NCBI RefSeq assembly: GCF_949628215.1
Contig: NC_134281.1
Span: 45,652,512 to 45,716,511, forward strand
DNA length: 64,000 nt
Origin: Phalacrocorax aristotelis
Lineage: Eukaryota > Chordata > Aves > Suliformes > Phalacrocoracidae
Reading direction: 5' to 3'
Every line of letters starts with the position of its first letter. Within the stretch, counting starts at the first letter, position 1. The position numbers and the translations under genes were made by a program. Under the pieces are notes generated by a model. That model was given only the letters and a program-made list of their open reading frames with translations. It did no database searches and was not told where the DNA came from. Positions 37,901 through 52,900 of this stretch are shown here, one piece after another.

Positions 37901-40900
37901 AAGTTTTATTTTTATTTGTAAATAGAATACTTCATAAGTAATCTGATGCTTATCACAGACAGCCAGAACAAGCCTAGAGATGCTCATAAGCATTTAGCTA
38001 CTTGTTTGCATGGGACTAATTAGATTTCCATGATATTGAAATAATTCCCTTCCTCATTACAAAAATTGCTATAGTAGTTTGGGATGGGGTAGGCTGTTAC
38101 ACAGATTTCTTTCAAAGCAGACATGAAATTTACTACTTAATACTTTCATTGGTTTGTGCTATTACCAATATTTTAAACAACGTGGTAACTAACTTTGCAT
38201 TTTCAATGAGTCACACATAATAATAATTCCTGGAGTTGTTGAGGTCTTCGTCTTCTCTTCTAGTTTCCCCTTAAAAGCTTAATCTAGGTTTCACTAGATC
38301 TTCCACTGATCCTGGCTTTGCTCTTCACCTTCCTCCCTCAACAAGGATCCCATAAAGAAATAATTTATTATAACCTTTCATAAATCACATGGAGACTCTC
38401 TAAAAAAGTAAACAAACTTTAATCAAGCCATCCCAGGTAAAATAATTTGGCTAGAACTTTTTTTATTAACAATCAGCAATGAAACAATTGAAGTCTTAGT
38501 GAAATAATTGTCTTAAATACCTGTCCCACTAAAATATTGCAAGTAAATAAACTTTTTTGAATTATTGGCCATATCCAGCTTTTGATCGAGATGCTGCTGT
38601 TTGGTTTACTGGCTTTCTGACTTTCTTTCTCCAATAAAAATATGGTTAGATAGTTCAGAGAAGAGACAAAAGAGATTTGGCTGCATCAGAACAGCTTATT
38701 TCCTAGAAAACACAGCAGAGTAGATTTAGAATTACCTAAGTTCCAGTAAAAAAGCCAAATATCTTTCACTTGTTAAGAATAAAACTATAAACCTTAGAAA
38801 GATTGTAAACCTGATAATATTGTGAAGCATCATGTTTGCAATGTGTAGAGATCTTCCGATTATCAAAACACAACTTTGAAGAGGCTTGAAAGCCACCGAT
38901 ATATAAGCACTATAGGACAAATATTTGCACAACTCTACAGCATATAAAACAATTTTGGAGGCTGTTCTTCTGTACAAACTAAGAAATGGTCCCTGAACAT
39001 GAAATCATACTTCTGTGGAAATTTTTTTGCCAGGCTGATTAAATGAGTGAGATATACTGTAATTATTCAGAAAAGATGCAGGTTGTTTTTCATAGTCTTA
39101 ATCCTGTTTTGTCCATTTGACAATCATTAAAACATCTTATGGAAGCTACACATGAAACATATATGTGGAAGCTACTTAGCTACACAGTAAGTCAAATGAT
39201 TTTAATCTACGAATCAAATGTCTGTCCTGTTATTGCAAGCCTAACCAGATTCTGTGGCTTGACAAGAATTAAAGGTACGCTGTTTTTCATTCCATTGTGT
39301 TTCATGAGAGCGTAGTAGTAGATGGCATGGGAACATCTTTGTTCAGTCGTAGAAGAAGCTTGTGAAACTGTTGGGGAAGTTTTTATGTAGTCAAGAGTGT
39401 CTGATGAAAACTAGATTGAAAGGGAAAACCTGTACATGATACAGTGATCTTAAGTTAAACTGTCTGGAAGCTTATTCCTCCTGACTTCCTTACTCCCAAT
39501 GAAATAAGAAAATTACTTTTTCTGTCATTCTTTGGCCTTGTTTTGTGAATGTTAGTGCTCTAGAGATCAACCTTGAGGAAATCCTGTGATGTAACTGTGT
39601 ATTACTTACTTCATACAATTACTGTGATAATTAATATGTCTCTTAATCTTTATGTCTTCTGTCCTGTTCCCTCTGACATCAAATATATGAAGACAAATGC
39701 AAAATAGTTAATGAGTCATTACTGTGTCATACTAGTTACAAGCATTTATTTCTGAAAACTATTCTGAGCAATTGCTTAAAATGACATGACCAGTGTTACT
39801 CCACAGCCTTCAGATAATTGCTTCTACTGGTCCCTTCTTAAAACTGAGCATTGCAGGCCGTGAAAAGCACAGGGCTTTGTCTGAACCCAGACCTTTGTTC
39901 ATACTTCTGACACACCACCGTTACCCCTGTTGCACCTCCATAGTTAATTACTTTTGAGGACTTTCTCATCACAGCATGAACTGAGCATGACTTTATCTGG
40001 TGACAGGATAATCTCATTACAGATGATGATCTTGTTAATGAATATCCCCAAGACAGAGCAATCTCATTATTAGCCCCCTCAGGATTTGTCACCTAAGAGC
40101 CAATGTATATTAGATTCTAGCTGCACAACATCCCCCTGGATCCTAACGGCCCAGTGTCTTGAGGCTGAGGTAGCACCCCCAAAGGCATTTGAACCACTGG
40201 ACATATTTAATTAGGATTTTTGTCACTAAGTACTTCTGGACATACTTCTTAGATGAAAGATCAAGACAGTTCAAGTGCTATGTGCAGGGTTCATCTCCCC
40301 GTTCTGTAGAACAAACACAACGCAGCAGCATCAAGGACAACAGAAACAGTGTGGCTTTACCACATTGACAGTGGCTTCAGGGCAGTACCAGGAAGAGAAG
40401 TGTAGTGTCTGTATCCTTGGTAGTGCCCTCTCCAAGTAATCACTCTTCATGATGTCCTACCTACAAGTTACAGATCTGCTGTCAATGGTCAGACCTTCAT
40501 ACCACTGGTGTCTGTTTCCCTGCATAATACATCTACAAAGAACACTGAAAATTATTACCATTAAAAACATCCAGCTAGTTAAAAATCAACCTGATTTTCA
40601 TTTCTCCTTTGTTTTCTGGGAAGGTTAGGGTGGGGGGGTGGAACAGTGCTGAAGTCTAGGACAATATAAGTATTGGACATTAATGAGCTGTTGAACTGGC
40701 TCAATGGCCTCTGAAACCTCAGCCTGAGAGAAGAGTTCAGTCCTAGAAATCTAATAACACAGAGATTGTTTTACAGAAGACCGACACATTAATTTGAGGT
40801 ACATGTATTTAACTCAACTGTTTTATAAAAAAAAAATTTTTAGAGTATTTACTCTTCCATATGGATCCATCCAAGGGAAGTGCTGAGGAACTAAGTATCA

Positions 40901-43900
40901 TTGCTGCTACTATTTTTTTATTATGTAGTGCTCTGCTTGTACATAGTGCTTTACAGACACACGGAAAGGTGGAATTTTTATCAAATACAGTGATAAAAGA
41001 GAGGGAAGAACAATGGTTACAAGAGCGAAAGTTATTGAGAGGCTCATTTTCTAAATGATCCCTATTACAGTGCAACCAATGTTTCCCCTTGCTCCTATAG
41101 CATTAACAAAACTCATGCTAGATGAGAGATTAGCAATGCAGAAAAGCAATACATTTTCTTAATTAATCTAGTGGATAGCAGGAATCTGAGCACTAAATCC
41201 CACCCATTTGATTTCATTAAATCTACTATAAAGGTTAAGCTGCACTTTAGCATTGGCTCTAGTCAACATTACTCAGCAGACTGAGGTCAAGATCTCATTC
41301 AAGGAGTTGCTGCTTAGTAAATTACTATTTATGACGAAAGGTCTGATAAACAGTTCAGTTTTGGTGAGAAGCTAGACAGTGGGGCACACCAAATAGTAAA
41401 TGTGGTATTTTATTTCACCTACAGTTTTCCTGAGACATCTACACATCTCTCAAATACCTCCAGGGATGGTGACTCAACCAATTCCCTGGGCAGCCTGTTC
41501 CAATGCTTGACAAATCTTTTGGTGAAGAAATTTTTCCTCATACCCAATCTAAACCTCCCCTGGTACAACTTCAGGCCATTTCCTCTTGTCCTATCACTTG
41601 TTATTTGGGAGAAGAGACCAACACTCACCTCACTACAGCCTCCTTTCAGGTAGTTGCAGAGAGCAATAAGGTCTCTCTTGAGCCTCCTTTTCTCCAGGCT
41701 AAACAACCCCAGTTCCCTCAACCTCTCCTCATCAGACTTGTGCTCCAGACCCTTCACCAGCTTTGTTGCTCTTCTTTGGACACGCTTCAGCACCTCAATG
41801 TCTTTCTTGTAGTGAGGTGCCCAAAACTGAACACAGTATTGAAGGTGCAGCCTCACCAGTGCCAAGTACAGGGGCACGGTCGCTGCCCTGCTCCTGCTGG
41901 CCACACTTCCTGATACAAGAGAGAAGCCCCAAGCAACACGGTGTCACTGGAGAATCAAATCTCAGCTTTGGGTCCCTTGGAAACAGCGTCAGAGTCTATG
42001 TCAGAGCAGCCTGGAGCAAGTTCAGGGACCAAGCAGTGCCCTGTCTAATTTGCCAATAAAAGAGGGTCAGTGGGAGCTAAAGCACTTGGCAGAGTTGTAC
42101 GACTTGGCAGAGGCAAGCTATACAAGCGAAATGATGACTACTGGTCATCGTCTGGCAGTGGTGGGCAGGGAGCTAAAGGGGAAAGAAAAGGGTTGAGTAA
42201 CTATAGCATTTTCTTTCCTCGCCACTATGCAGCCACACCTGCCCATAAAAGAGTTTCCTCTGCAAGCTGTACACTGTTTCCACTTCAGCTGGAGGCACAG
42301 TGAATCAGAGTCCACTCCCCAATGTGCCCCCTGGTAAAGCAAAAATGTATTTTGCTTTGTATTGCTTTAGAAAGAAAAAAAAAGTTATTCTTTTAGGCAA
42401 AAAATGGACTATATGACAAAATTGCCCCTTAGTGTTTTTCATTCTGAAGTGGTCTGGCTTCACACAGGAAAGAGTAAGGAGCTTCACCAGATTTCCTTCA
42501 GAGGTCCCTTCTGAACTAAATTATTCTATGATTCTGAAAAATTATGCGTAGAGTTTCATACCTAAGGTTGTATCACTGATGATTGCCATTGCTCCTGTGA
42601 ACTGAGCCATTACACGTGTAGGTTATATAAAACTATCCCTTGAACTTCAGGGAACAGTTGATAAGATGCAGTGCCCATGTGTGCAGCCTGAGCTTGCAAG
42701 TTCCTTCAGGTAACCAGGATCTCACATGGCAATTGGGAAACATCCTTTTAGACACAGAGGCCACAGCTTTAGTGTTACTGGCAGGCTTTTAAAAACACTG
42801 ATATGCAGGCTATCCTGAGAGAAGCAGGTAAACTGCAATAATTAGGAAATTAGGTTTTCAGTTGCATTAATATTGTGCAAAAGATGCCATATGTGTTCTG
42901 TTTTCTTTCCACAGCTTAATGTCTGGGCTAGCAGCCCTGGATGCCAAGACTTCCAGTCGATTAGGTATCATAACCGTCACTTACTACCTGTGGACAACAT
43001 TTGTGGCTGTGGTTGTGGGAATAATTATGGTCTCCATTATCCATCCTGGTGGAGCAGCACAGAAGGAGAGCACAGAAGAGGGCGGAAAGCCCATCATGAG
43101 CTCTGCAGATGCACTGCTTGACTTAATCCGGTAACTACATTCATTCTTTCTGCTTCCTGAATGTAACATTTTGTACCTAACTGCATGAGGAGCTGTGGCC
43201 TGGGGTTAAGTTCTGAACCTAAGGATGAAGTTTTTGTTTAAATCAAGAAACAGAATCAAGAAAATTTCAGTAGATTATTTTCAAGTTACCAGATGTTTAT
43301 ACTGGCTCTTTCTAGTAAGATTAATGAATGGCCACCAAATGTATCAGAAGTACTAACAGTGGGGTAGGTTTTTTTTTTACCCCCACAGAATCATATGTAG
43401 CCTGTGGAGCTCATCATGAAATCTATTAAGGCCAACACAGTATTAAAATGTCAGGTTAATTTAAATAAGGCCAGGCAGTTGTAATAGGCAAAACCTTAAA
43501 TATAAGAGCTGAAATCCACATTTTTCGGGAAATAATTCTTAAAAGTGCTGTTACAACTGCTCATAGCAACTCTCAGATGAACGGCACAATTAGAAAGACC
43601 ACTGTTGTGATCTTTTTATTCCTTATTTTTACCACATTGTTTTTTCTGATTTGTGGCTTTTTCTTGTTTGTTTTACTTTGTTTGGTGGAAAGGAAGGTTG
43701 TTCTTTCAGAACATCATTAGAGCACAGATAGCCTTGCCTGAATATCCCTCTTTGTCTCAACATTTCAGGTGCTAAAGGGATTAGTTTCCTGACTGAACTA
43801 GTATGTGCCTCAGCTTTATTTTGCTCATGCAGAAAGATCAAGTTTTGCCTTTGTTTTTTCTCAAGACAGTCATCTCATACCATATTGGGCAGGGGCATCT

Positions 43901-46900
43901 AGGCTCAGTGTGTATTTGAAACATGAAGAGTTCTCTTTGGAGTTTGACTTATTAAAATTAAAGATGTTGCCCAATTTGTCTTTCAAAAACCCAAATTCCT
44001 GACCCTGACAGGGCATCAGCCCTTTAATTGGAGGCCTTTAATTGGCATCAGTACTTTAATTGGAGTTACTGGGACCTCAGATCAGAAGGAACTAGGATGA
44101 AAAACCTATAAAAATCTTTTTTTTCTCCTCCAAATTGCACTTAGCCAGGCCATCTGAAATCTGCATGTTCTTCTATTGTGTCAGTAGAATGGGCCAAATT
44201 GTATTAGTCATGGAGCAGCAGCTGAGCACACCCTCTTTTGTCACTTTCCACAAAACCGCCATCTTCATCTGCAGTGGGAAGATGCCCACTTCATGGCATC
44301 TATATCTCCCCAATGACTTTGCTATGATGGATGTGCAGTGGAATTCACACATGTGCATTTGTAACATAACGTTAAGCCATATTATTCTGTGTCTGCTGCA
44401 TAAAGGACTGTAATTCCTACACCAAGAGGAAGGAGCTGAGCAAGTTCCTGGAGCTTTGAATCCCTTAGTATGTCAGAGTAGCATAAGAAGTAAAATGGAA
44501 TTTGAGAAAAAGTGTAATCTTAATTATTATCTTCGTAGTGGCAGTGTTTGGAAACCCTTTCTGGCATGCTGAGCTGTTTCTAAGGCAAGTAAAGGCATAG
44601 CGAGGCATATGGTGCAATCCAAGCTGTCTCTAGAAAGGGCCTCCCTTGCCTTAGGTTCCCATCACCTTCCTCACACCAGTCCAGTTGCTTTTTGAGACCC
44701 AGAGTAAGCTAGTTCATGGAGATGAGTCAGATGAAAAGCTCTTGGAGCATGCAAAATTTAAATTCAGTTCTATAGTATTACGTTTGCATAAAACAACCAA
44801 ATGTCTGTAGGACTGGCACCTGAGACCTGAGTTACAGTCTAATCTATTCACTTCTGTCTGGCTAGTCCCTGTACACCACAGGTTTAGTGGTGCCATTTGA
44901 GGACACTTTATTCTGCTGAGCCTCATTGCAGGTAAAATAGTATGTCCTGATCTAAACATTTGCAAATATCATCTTTAATTTAACTCCCTACAAACATTTA
45001 CCTGGGCCAATTGTAATAGTTTGCATGCATATTTCAGGTACTCATGTTTCCAACCAGGCATGTGCTTTTAGTCTGTGAAACCTCAAAGTCTTCACTGGTT
45101 TGGGCAGGTGTCAACAAAAACAGGCCGATGAGCCACTGTCATTGCTGAAGCTTAAAAAGAAAGAATAAAGCTCACCCTCCTTTTGCTGTGCTAAGCAGCG
45201 GTCACAGCTGCAATCTTTCTACCCAAGTGCACAAAGTGATGGTTTTTATTCCTCCACTACAGAAATAACCACATTTACTAAATAAATAAATAAGAATAAC
45301 ACAACTGTGGGGAATGGGCTTCCAGCCTAGGCAAACACTATGGGTCAAATCCTGGCTCTGTTGAAGTCAATTGCAAAACTCCTAAATATCTGTGTGGAAG
45401 TCTGGATTAAATGTAATGATGTATCTGCTGGTTTGAGCTAGAAAAGCTGATCCTTTAGCTCAATGATAAATCACTTCCATTCACAGCTGGAGACCATCTT
45501 TTTCAGCCCAGATTGGCTTATCTTCTGAATTCATTAATTTCCTCTCAATTTATCAATTGCATATGTGCACAGAAGTTTACACAGGAAACATCTGGTATTC
45601 TGCAAATGAAGAATGCTAAATGTACAAGTGGAGATTATATATGTGACATAATTGTAGGGTTTATTTTAAAAGCATGAATCTTGGCGTGGTGAAACACGTA
45701 TTCACCCTCACTGATTTCAGATTTGAGGCCACTTTGAAATGATGAAATACATTATCATTTCTTGCGACGTTATATATGACATTGTCCGGTCTGGAATTTT
45801 TGGCAGGGAGGTTGATGCTAGAAATTGCATTTCTTGAATTTTGGGGTGAGGATTTTGCTTTTAGAAGTGGCTTTAATCAGAAATTAAAGAATGAACTAAC
45901 AGCAATAAATGAAACCAAGAACTACTGTAAAGCCTCATGATCATCCTAAACACCTGCAACATTAATCAATAATCACATTATTATTCTGCATTATTTTGCA
46001 GATGGTGCTTCCCCTGTATATTTGTCTGTTATGTAAAAAAAAAAAACAGCAATAAAACCTCCCCTTGACTTGATTAGGACATAACAGCGACGCTGTACTG
46101 CATTAATTCTGAAATACCTCTAAACGTCACATCAACCAGGAAATAATCTCATCAACATACTGAATTTCATGTCCCAAAAATCGTATCCACAAGTCAACAA
46201 TTTTTTGCCATGCTAAACAGCAGTACTTGAAAGACTTCCTTTCTAAAGGGAACCCCAAGAGACTGGGGACAGGATCTGTGGATGTGAATCTGCCCCTGCT
46301 GATTTCCTCCTAGATTCAGTCTGGACAGAGAGGCCACTGAATGCAGCATAATAGAAGTGTTTTCAACATTCAGTTAGTCTTTATACCTAAAATCTTTAGT
46401 GCTGCTTTGGCCTTAAATGTCTGAATTTTTGCTTTAATCTGATTCAGCTTTAAACAAAATACATGTTCTGCTCTCTGTGGAAGATAGCCATTTAACTAGG
46501 TAGTTCACCTCCATACCTGTGCAGGAATCTCCCCTTCTGTAACTTGCCCTTGTCCATCGGCAGTGTGCCAGGATCCAGGCTGAATTACTTGTCAGTAGTT
46601 CAGAAGGCAGCTGTGAGTCCAAAGTTGTGCAGGAGAGGCTCTTCTGAAGATGTTTCTCTCTTTACTTGCCACTTTATTGAGACAGATGTACAAATCTGCC
46701 ATAATGATATTCAATGTTTCTGGGGCAAGCACTGCAAGGCTCATGAAAGTATATTTTCTTCCATATTTAAAACTGTAAATCCTCAGGCTAGAGACCATCT
46801 TGTTCTTTTTAATCCACCAAAGTACCTTGTGCTGTATGAATTTTAATGGATTTATTCTCATGCTGTGCAATACTTCTGTGAGGTAGGCAAGGACCATTTT

Positions 46901-49900
46901 CCTTTCTTACAGCTAGAGAACAAAGACATATGGAAAAGAAATCACCTCACTGAGGATTGTTCAGAAAAATCTGTGGTGCCAGAGGAAATATTCTCTGCTC
47001 GTACAAGACCTAGTAGGAGTCTTGTGCTAGGAATGTGGCTTTTGGGGCACCTTAATGGAAGTAGTAACAATGAATCAACACACATCTTTACCTTCTCTTT
47101 CCTGTGTGAATTATCAATATTAACTCTATACTCTTTCCCCCAAAACCAGAGTGAATTTGTAGTAGCCTTTTATGAGTTAAGAAACGAAGAAATGCAAGTT
47201 ATCAATTTTTAAAAATAAATCAGACTTTGTGTGATTTATTCAAAAGGACAAAATGGGACATACTTACAGGAATAGTGTTCAATTTAAAATATGTTTAATT
47301 CTGCAACACATATTCCCCTGACAAGCAGAATAGAAAACACCTATAATTTGAGGCTGCACATTTGTAAAACAAGATGTATGACTCAGGATCACACTGTTTA
47401 CATCAGCAGTTAATATTTCCACCACAATCTGTTGCCTTTATCAAAATACCTTTGATTTAGAAGGGTAAATCTTGTTGCATCTTAAATAACGCTACTTGCA
47501 TTTGTCACAGAGGGAAACGAAATTTCGCTGATAAGATAAAAACAAAAAAGCAAACTAACAAGCAAACACCATAAACATTCACGTGAGGAAACAAATCCCA
47601 GCCAAACTGGGGGTTCACCCTCCTGTTTTATGTAAGACTGACTGCGTGTGCAAATCTGGGCACCACAAGTACAGGGTTTACAAACATTTTTAGTCTTTCT
47701 CAGACAGCGTGACATTGCAAGCTTATTCAGTTCAAAAGCTCCAGATAAAACAATTCAGTGAATACAGTCAGGATCAAATCACTCCTTAACCCATGACACA
47801 CAAATGTGTACATTTCTGAAGTTTACTGGAAGGCTAAGTCAGAGCATTTTACCATTGAATATTCAGGATTGCATCCAATTTAATAGCAGGTACTGGGAAA
47901 TTCAATCTGGCTTAACCAAGAGAGGGGTTTTTTTATAAACCATTAATAGTTAGAAGAGGATATAAACACTGGAGAGGATTTATGTTTTCATAGGAATCCT
48001 GAGCACTCTTTAAAATAATTTCCTTTCCCTCTTTTCAAGCTAAGGGCTATATTCTGTTTTATAGAAATTGTGTTTACCTGAAAGTAGGGCAGGAGAAACC
48101 AAGTATCTGCTGTAGCTTGGAAAAAGTCCAGACTTGCAGAACCAGAAATCATGCTTTAAAAAGTTTATAGCTGAAGACTGAATTGTATATACATGCAATA
48201 AGATCTTTAATAGTGCATTAAATGATCCAGGGTTTAAACCATGAAAGAACTTTTTTTAATAACTTTGCCCTATGTTCATGTGTCTTTTGCCAAAGCCACT
48301 ATGTACTACGACAGAAATATTTATCTGTCCCCTATGGCAAACTACCATTTTTTACCCATTTCAGATTGCGAGTTTTCTTTTATCTCACAAAACCAGCCTG
48401 GTGCCAGCACTGTTCTGCACTGTATGTGACCAGATGTTCGCTTCTAGTTAATTTTTAAGCAGTTCAAGCTGCACAGAAGCCTGAACCTCAACTATTTACA
48501 AAGGACTCCGAAGCTTCTAAATGTGTGGTTCCTATCTGCACAGAGACAAACCAACATGGAAAAAAGATAATTCCATGATGAAAACAATGCTGAGGAGATG
48601 GACTATGAACCAGTTTCTGCTCTCTGGTCAGGAGGCCTTAGTCAGAGAGCAGGAGGTGCATGGGGGCCAGGAGTTAAAACTGCATTAGGAAAGCTTCAAC
48701 CCTAAAGAGAAATAAATCGTCCATCCTCCTGACAGTTGGCCTGGACATCTTCCAATGTAAATGGACACTTTTTATGAAATAACTTTGCCTTGCTGGAACC
48801 ATAGTGGAAATGCATTGGGCCTGTCATGTTACCTTTGATATGGTTCAGCCTTTTCAAGATTCCTAAAGACGTGATGTAGTTATGCTACCACTCCAAAGAA
48901 TTATTTTCTTAGAAAGCCATAGCCCTGTTGGGGCTGTGCCAGGACATTTTCTTTCAGAAGAAGCAGGGTAAGGAGGTTCAACCTCCAGATTCCTTACTGG
49001 AACTGAAAGGCCATGCAACAGTGTCACCCTCAGTCCATGTGTTTGGCAAAATGATTCCACAATATGAGTTCTGCTCTGATCTGCAAAAAAGACAAGCAAG
49101 ACAAAATGACTTAGACATGATCAGTGATTTTTTGCGTTCCATTAGTATCTTCTATCACAATAATGAGGATGCCTTATTCATTCTGCAGCTGCCTTCTTTG
49201 GTCCTTTTAGCAGGAGATAGTAAGACTGATACTGAGAAATGAGATGAGGCACTGGAGGTGACTACTGATGTTCAAGACGCATCCTCCTGTGGGCCTTGAG
49301 ACAGGTCATTTGTTCAGTCTTGCTGAATTAAATTTTGCCCTCAATTTCAGGAGTACAAAACCTGATGGAGCCCACTGACACCAGGAGGAAGGTATTTCAT
49401 ATGACTAAGGACGGGATTTGAGAGTCTTGTGGTAGAGTAAAGTGGTCAGGAATCTACACAGCTGATGATGAAATCATGCAGAGGACAGGAAAAGCAAATG
49501 AATTTTTGAGATTATGTCACTGAGAAGGACCTCAGTAAATAGGAACCACAGTGCTGTTCATTCTTGTACACAGCTGTAAAACCTGGAAACTACAACTGTC
49601 ACATCAAGCTACTCAGACTCCATTTTTACACTCTCTGTACCCTTGCTGTATAGAGTAGCAGCAGTACTCAGTACTTCAGTACACTGAAGTATTAGAATAC
49701 TGTCAAATACCCAGTATTAAAACGGCATGAGCACTAAAACAGTTTAACAGTGCTGGTATTTGTATCACTACTGTAGGTGTCAGGGTCAGCAACCTTCTGA
49801 AGAGAGCAAGAGGGCCCCCACGTTCTGGGGGCAATGCCAAGGCATGGCCTGAGCTGAAAAATGGCTTCCTAACAAAATTCAGCTTCCTAAAGCAGCAGAA

Positions 49901-52900
49901 TACTAAAGCAGTGTTAACTAGTAGGTTAAGTGCTGGGAGGCAATGGAGAAGGGAACAGGACCTCCCACTTCTGGCAGTGGTAAGGTGCTAAGGAGTCCTA
50001 TGTGTAACGGGAAGCTGCAGCCTCAGAGTTTCTCTTTAGATCAGGTGCTGTCTATACGTGATACAAGTTTTCAGGATTTTCGTCAAATTCCAGAACACAT
50101 GTTGCCTTAGTCATACATACACTTTTCTAACTCAGTACATCCTTATGTCTGAACCTTCTTATCCCATACAATTAGGGAAAGACTCAAAATTTGCTAGTAG
50201 AATGAACCAGCCTGTGCATCACAGCAGGATGTAGTCGAAGGTGTTTAGTAGGTCACGTGTGTGTATATGCGGCCATCACAGCAAATGCAGGCCAGGCATG
50301 CTGTGCTAGCTGTGGCTCAATAGCTCACAGTCTGTAGAAGGTTCACTGTGCTGATATTGAAGTTTTATGCACATTCACTCTTTTAGCCTGTGTTGAACGT
50401 TCCTGCTCTGTCTGGCAGCATTCCTGAAGCAGAAGATGCTCTGGGAAACATCCTTCCTCAGGGCAGACAGTATTTAGCTCTTAATTTTTTATGTAACCAG
50501 AAACCGTATGTCTCAGTTTCTGTTTTACGATCACATCCTTGTCTTAGACCTAAATTTATCTATGTTCCACACCCGCCTCACTCAATGTTATTCACTGTAT
50601 TTAATTCTCTATTATTATGTGGAATTATCCTTTCCAGGAATGCTGAATTGTGCCACTGAGGTTAGAGAAAATGCTGCTGTTTCTACTAGAGAAATTAATC
50701 CCGGATCACTTTAAGTTTCCTGCACTATTATTTTGTGTCCTGTATCTTGTAAGGAATCTGAAAGTAATGCTGGAAATTTAGAAGTATTTTATCTGCTTAT
50801 CTCTCTTAATTGAATGAACACAACAGCATTTGTAGGTGGTGACAGCAATGACTAGATCAGCTTGAATTATTACTTCGTAAGTACTGGCTGTGTCTTTAAT
50901 TCAGTATATGTCAGTGATAAACATAGTGCCTGTTCTGAGTAGAGAGGCAGCTTCCCTATATGATCCTGATACCAGATCCATGTGGGTAGATCTTTATCTT
51001 GTCCAGAATTGCAGTAAAGCTAGTAGAGATCTGCAGGGGCCAGTATGATTGGAGGCTGGATGCCTGGAAGATAGGTGGGTAGCATGAGGAGAGGTCGACA
51101 GGCTGCAACACCCTGTCATTAGTTTTGTAATATGTTTGGGCAAATGCAAGTGCCTGGATTTTGTGCTAGACCGAAGCTCCCATCCCAGCTAGTGTTCCCC
51201 AGTGCTCAGGTTTGTTGGGACAGAGGCCTACAGGAGGGCTGTCCCAAGGCAGCCAGGCTGGCTGGCAGTGGTGAGGATCCTGTCAGCCGTCCTCATCCGA
51301 GTTCCATGGTAAAGAGTCAAATCCCCCACTCCCAGTGGAAGCATTCCTGGGACATGTCTGCCAAACATCCAGCTCATGGCTGGAAATATCAATGTGCAGC
51401 AAAAGGGACCCTGAAGTGAGGATTTCTCAAGTGTTTCTGAAGAGGCCTGACTAAACCAACAAATATTCCCAGACATCTCCCAGGTCTAGGTGACAGTGTC
51501 ATACTTTCTTCTCATTATTTGTTTTTAGTCCATTGAAGTTCTCATCCACGAATTGCTCTCTTGAGTGTTTTTAATTAACAAAACTATATTTTGGCTAATA
51601 CTGGATTTTTTCAATCCAAGTAAACCAGCTTAAAATGAAAAATAAGCTGAAGCTCTGGCAAACACATTCAGGTCAGCCCTTCACTAGATAAATTGTGTAA
51701 CTTTGGTAAGGCTAGTCTCAAAGACTGGATCACAGTGCATAATATATTAAAAAATATTGGGAGAATTCCAGCATCCAGTATTAAGTGGGTAGTTGTAATT
51801 CCTGCAGGATAAAGAATGATAAAGAAACAAAATGCTTTAATCCTCCACAAATTTGTCTAACATTTAATCTAGCTACTAACCATATGATATTTCCTTTCTC
51901 GAGCAGTCTTAATTTGTTCTTAATTCTACTAATTAGGACTATAAAACTAAGGGAGAAAGTGGAAATCATCAGCAATTAAATTCACATTTATTTGTAAAGC
52001 TATTTCTCATACATGACATTCATATTCAGAGCTGTGCAGGAATCCTCAGTGTGGATCTGTGCTTTCAGAGTAATTCACGTTCGCTCAGCGGGTCAGAGCG
52101 CAATCATCACACTAACACCGTGAATTCCTGTAGCACCTTTCATCTGATCATCTCAAACCACAAAACAAAGACAATTTCATATTAATGAAGCCTTTAACAG
52201 TCTGGAAGCAGAATTCCCTTATGAGGCATAAGAAGGCAGTAACCATCTTTTCTCTCCAGTGCTTCCCCCTCCTATAAACATACTCTCCATCTTTCCCAGG
52301 TCCAGCTCCATCCAGCTGTTCTTCAGTTAGTCCCCTGTGTCAGCCAAGGCCCTGGGGCTCAGGCAGAAGGTTGTGTCTGCATCCGATAGGAAAGCAATGC
52401 ACAGCTGGCTGTTGTCTGTCTCTTACTTTGGCTACGGATTTGATATTTGAATAAGAGAATCATGAGCTTTATGGATGATTTGCAGAGATAACCCGGTGCC
52501 TTGTACTGTTGTTACCAGAGCGAAAGCTCTGTTGATGGCAGCACAGCACTGGGACGTACAGCACTGCTTACAATAGTGTAGTGAGTGTTGTTCATCACTA
52601 GGCACATCACTACACAGTGTCTTAAGCTAAATCGCTCCAGTTAAATGAACGTATGTGCAAAGAGACTGTGTTAACTAACCTTGCCAACATGATGATTTCA
52701 TTATATGGCCAAAGCTGCTGTCCTCTGCTATCACACCCCTGTAGCGCACAGCCATCATCATACCTGGTGCTCTTAAGCAGGGTAGGTAAAATGGAAGGAG
52801 ATGTTGCAGTCATCCCGCAGGAATGCCAGGTAGCAGATCAGGCTGCAAGCAGTAGGTAAACTGAAGTCTCGTAACTGCACTGAGGCAAGGAAAGGCCAGA

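Larger units (their letters stand above)
27268..42914 (+). other. SLC1A7 intron 2 (15.6 kb)
   Basis: This very long intron lies between exon 2 (ending VVS plus a split Ser) and exon 3. It holds a large foldback element (32.74-33.03 kb), a smaller hairpin repeat (36.09-36.17 kb), a CR1 LINE fragment (41.42-41.93 kb) and a CR1 tail (42.48-42.54 kb), all listed separately. There is also a C-rich tract near 30741-30758. The longest other open frames, such as one of 130 codons at 30426-30818, show no recognisable domain and no sign of splicing. The rest looks like unique non-coding sequence. Confidence 0.6.
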
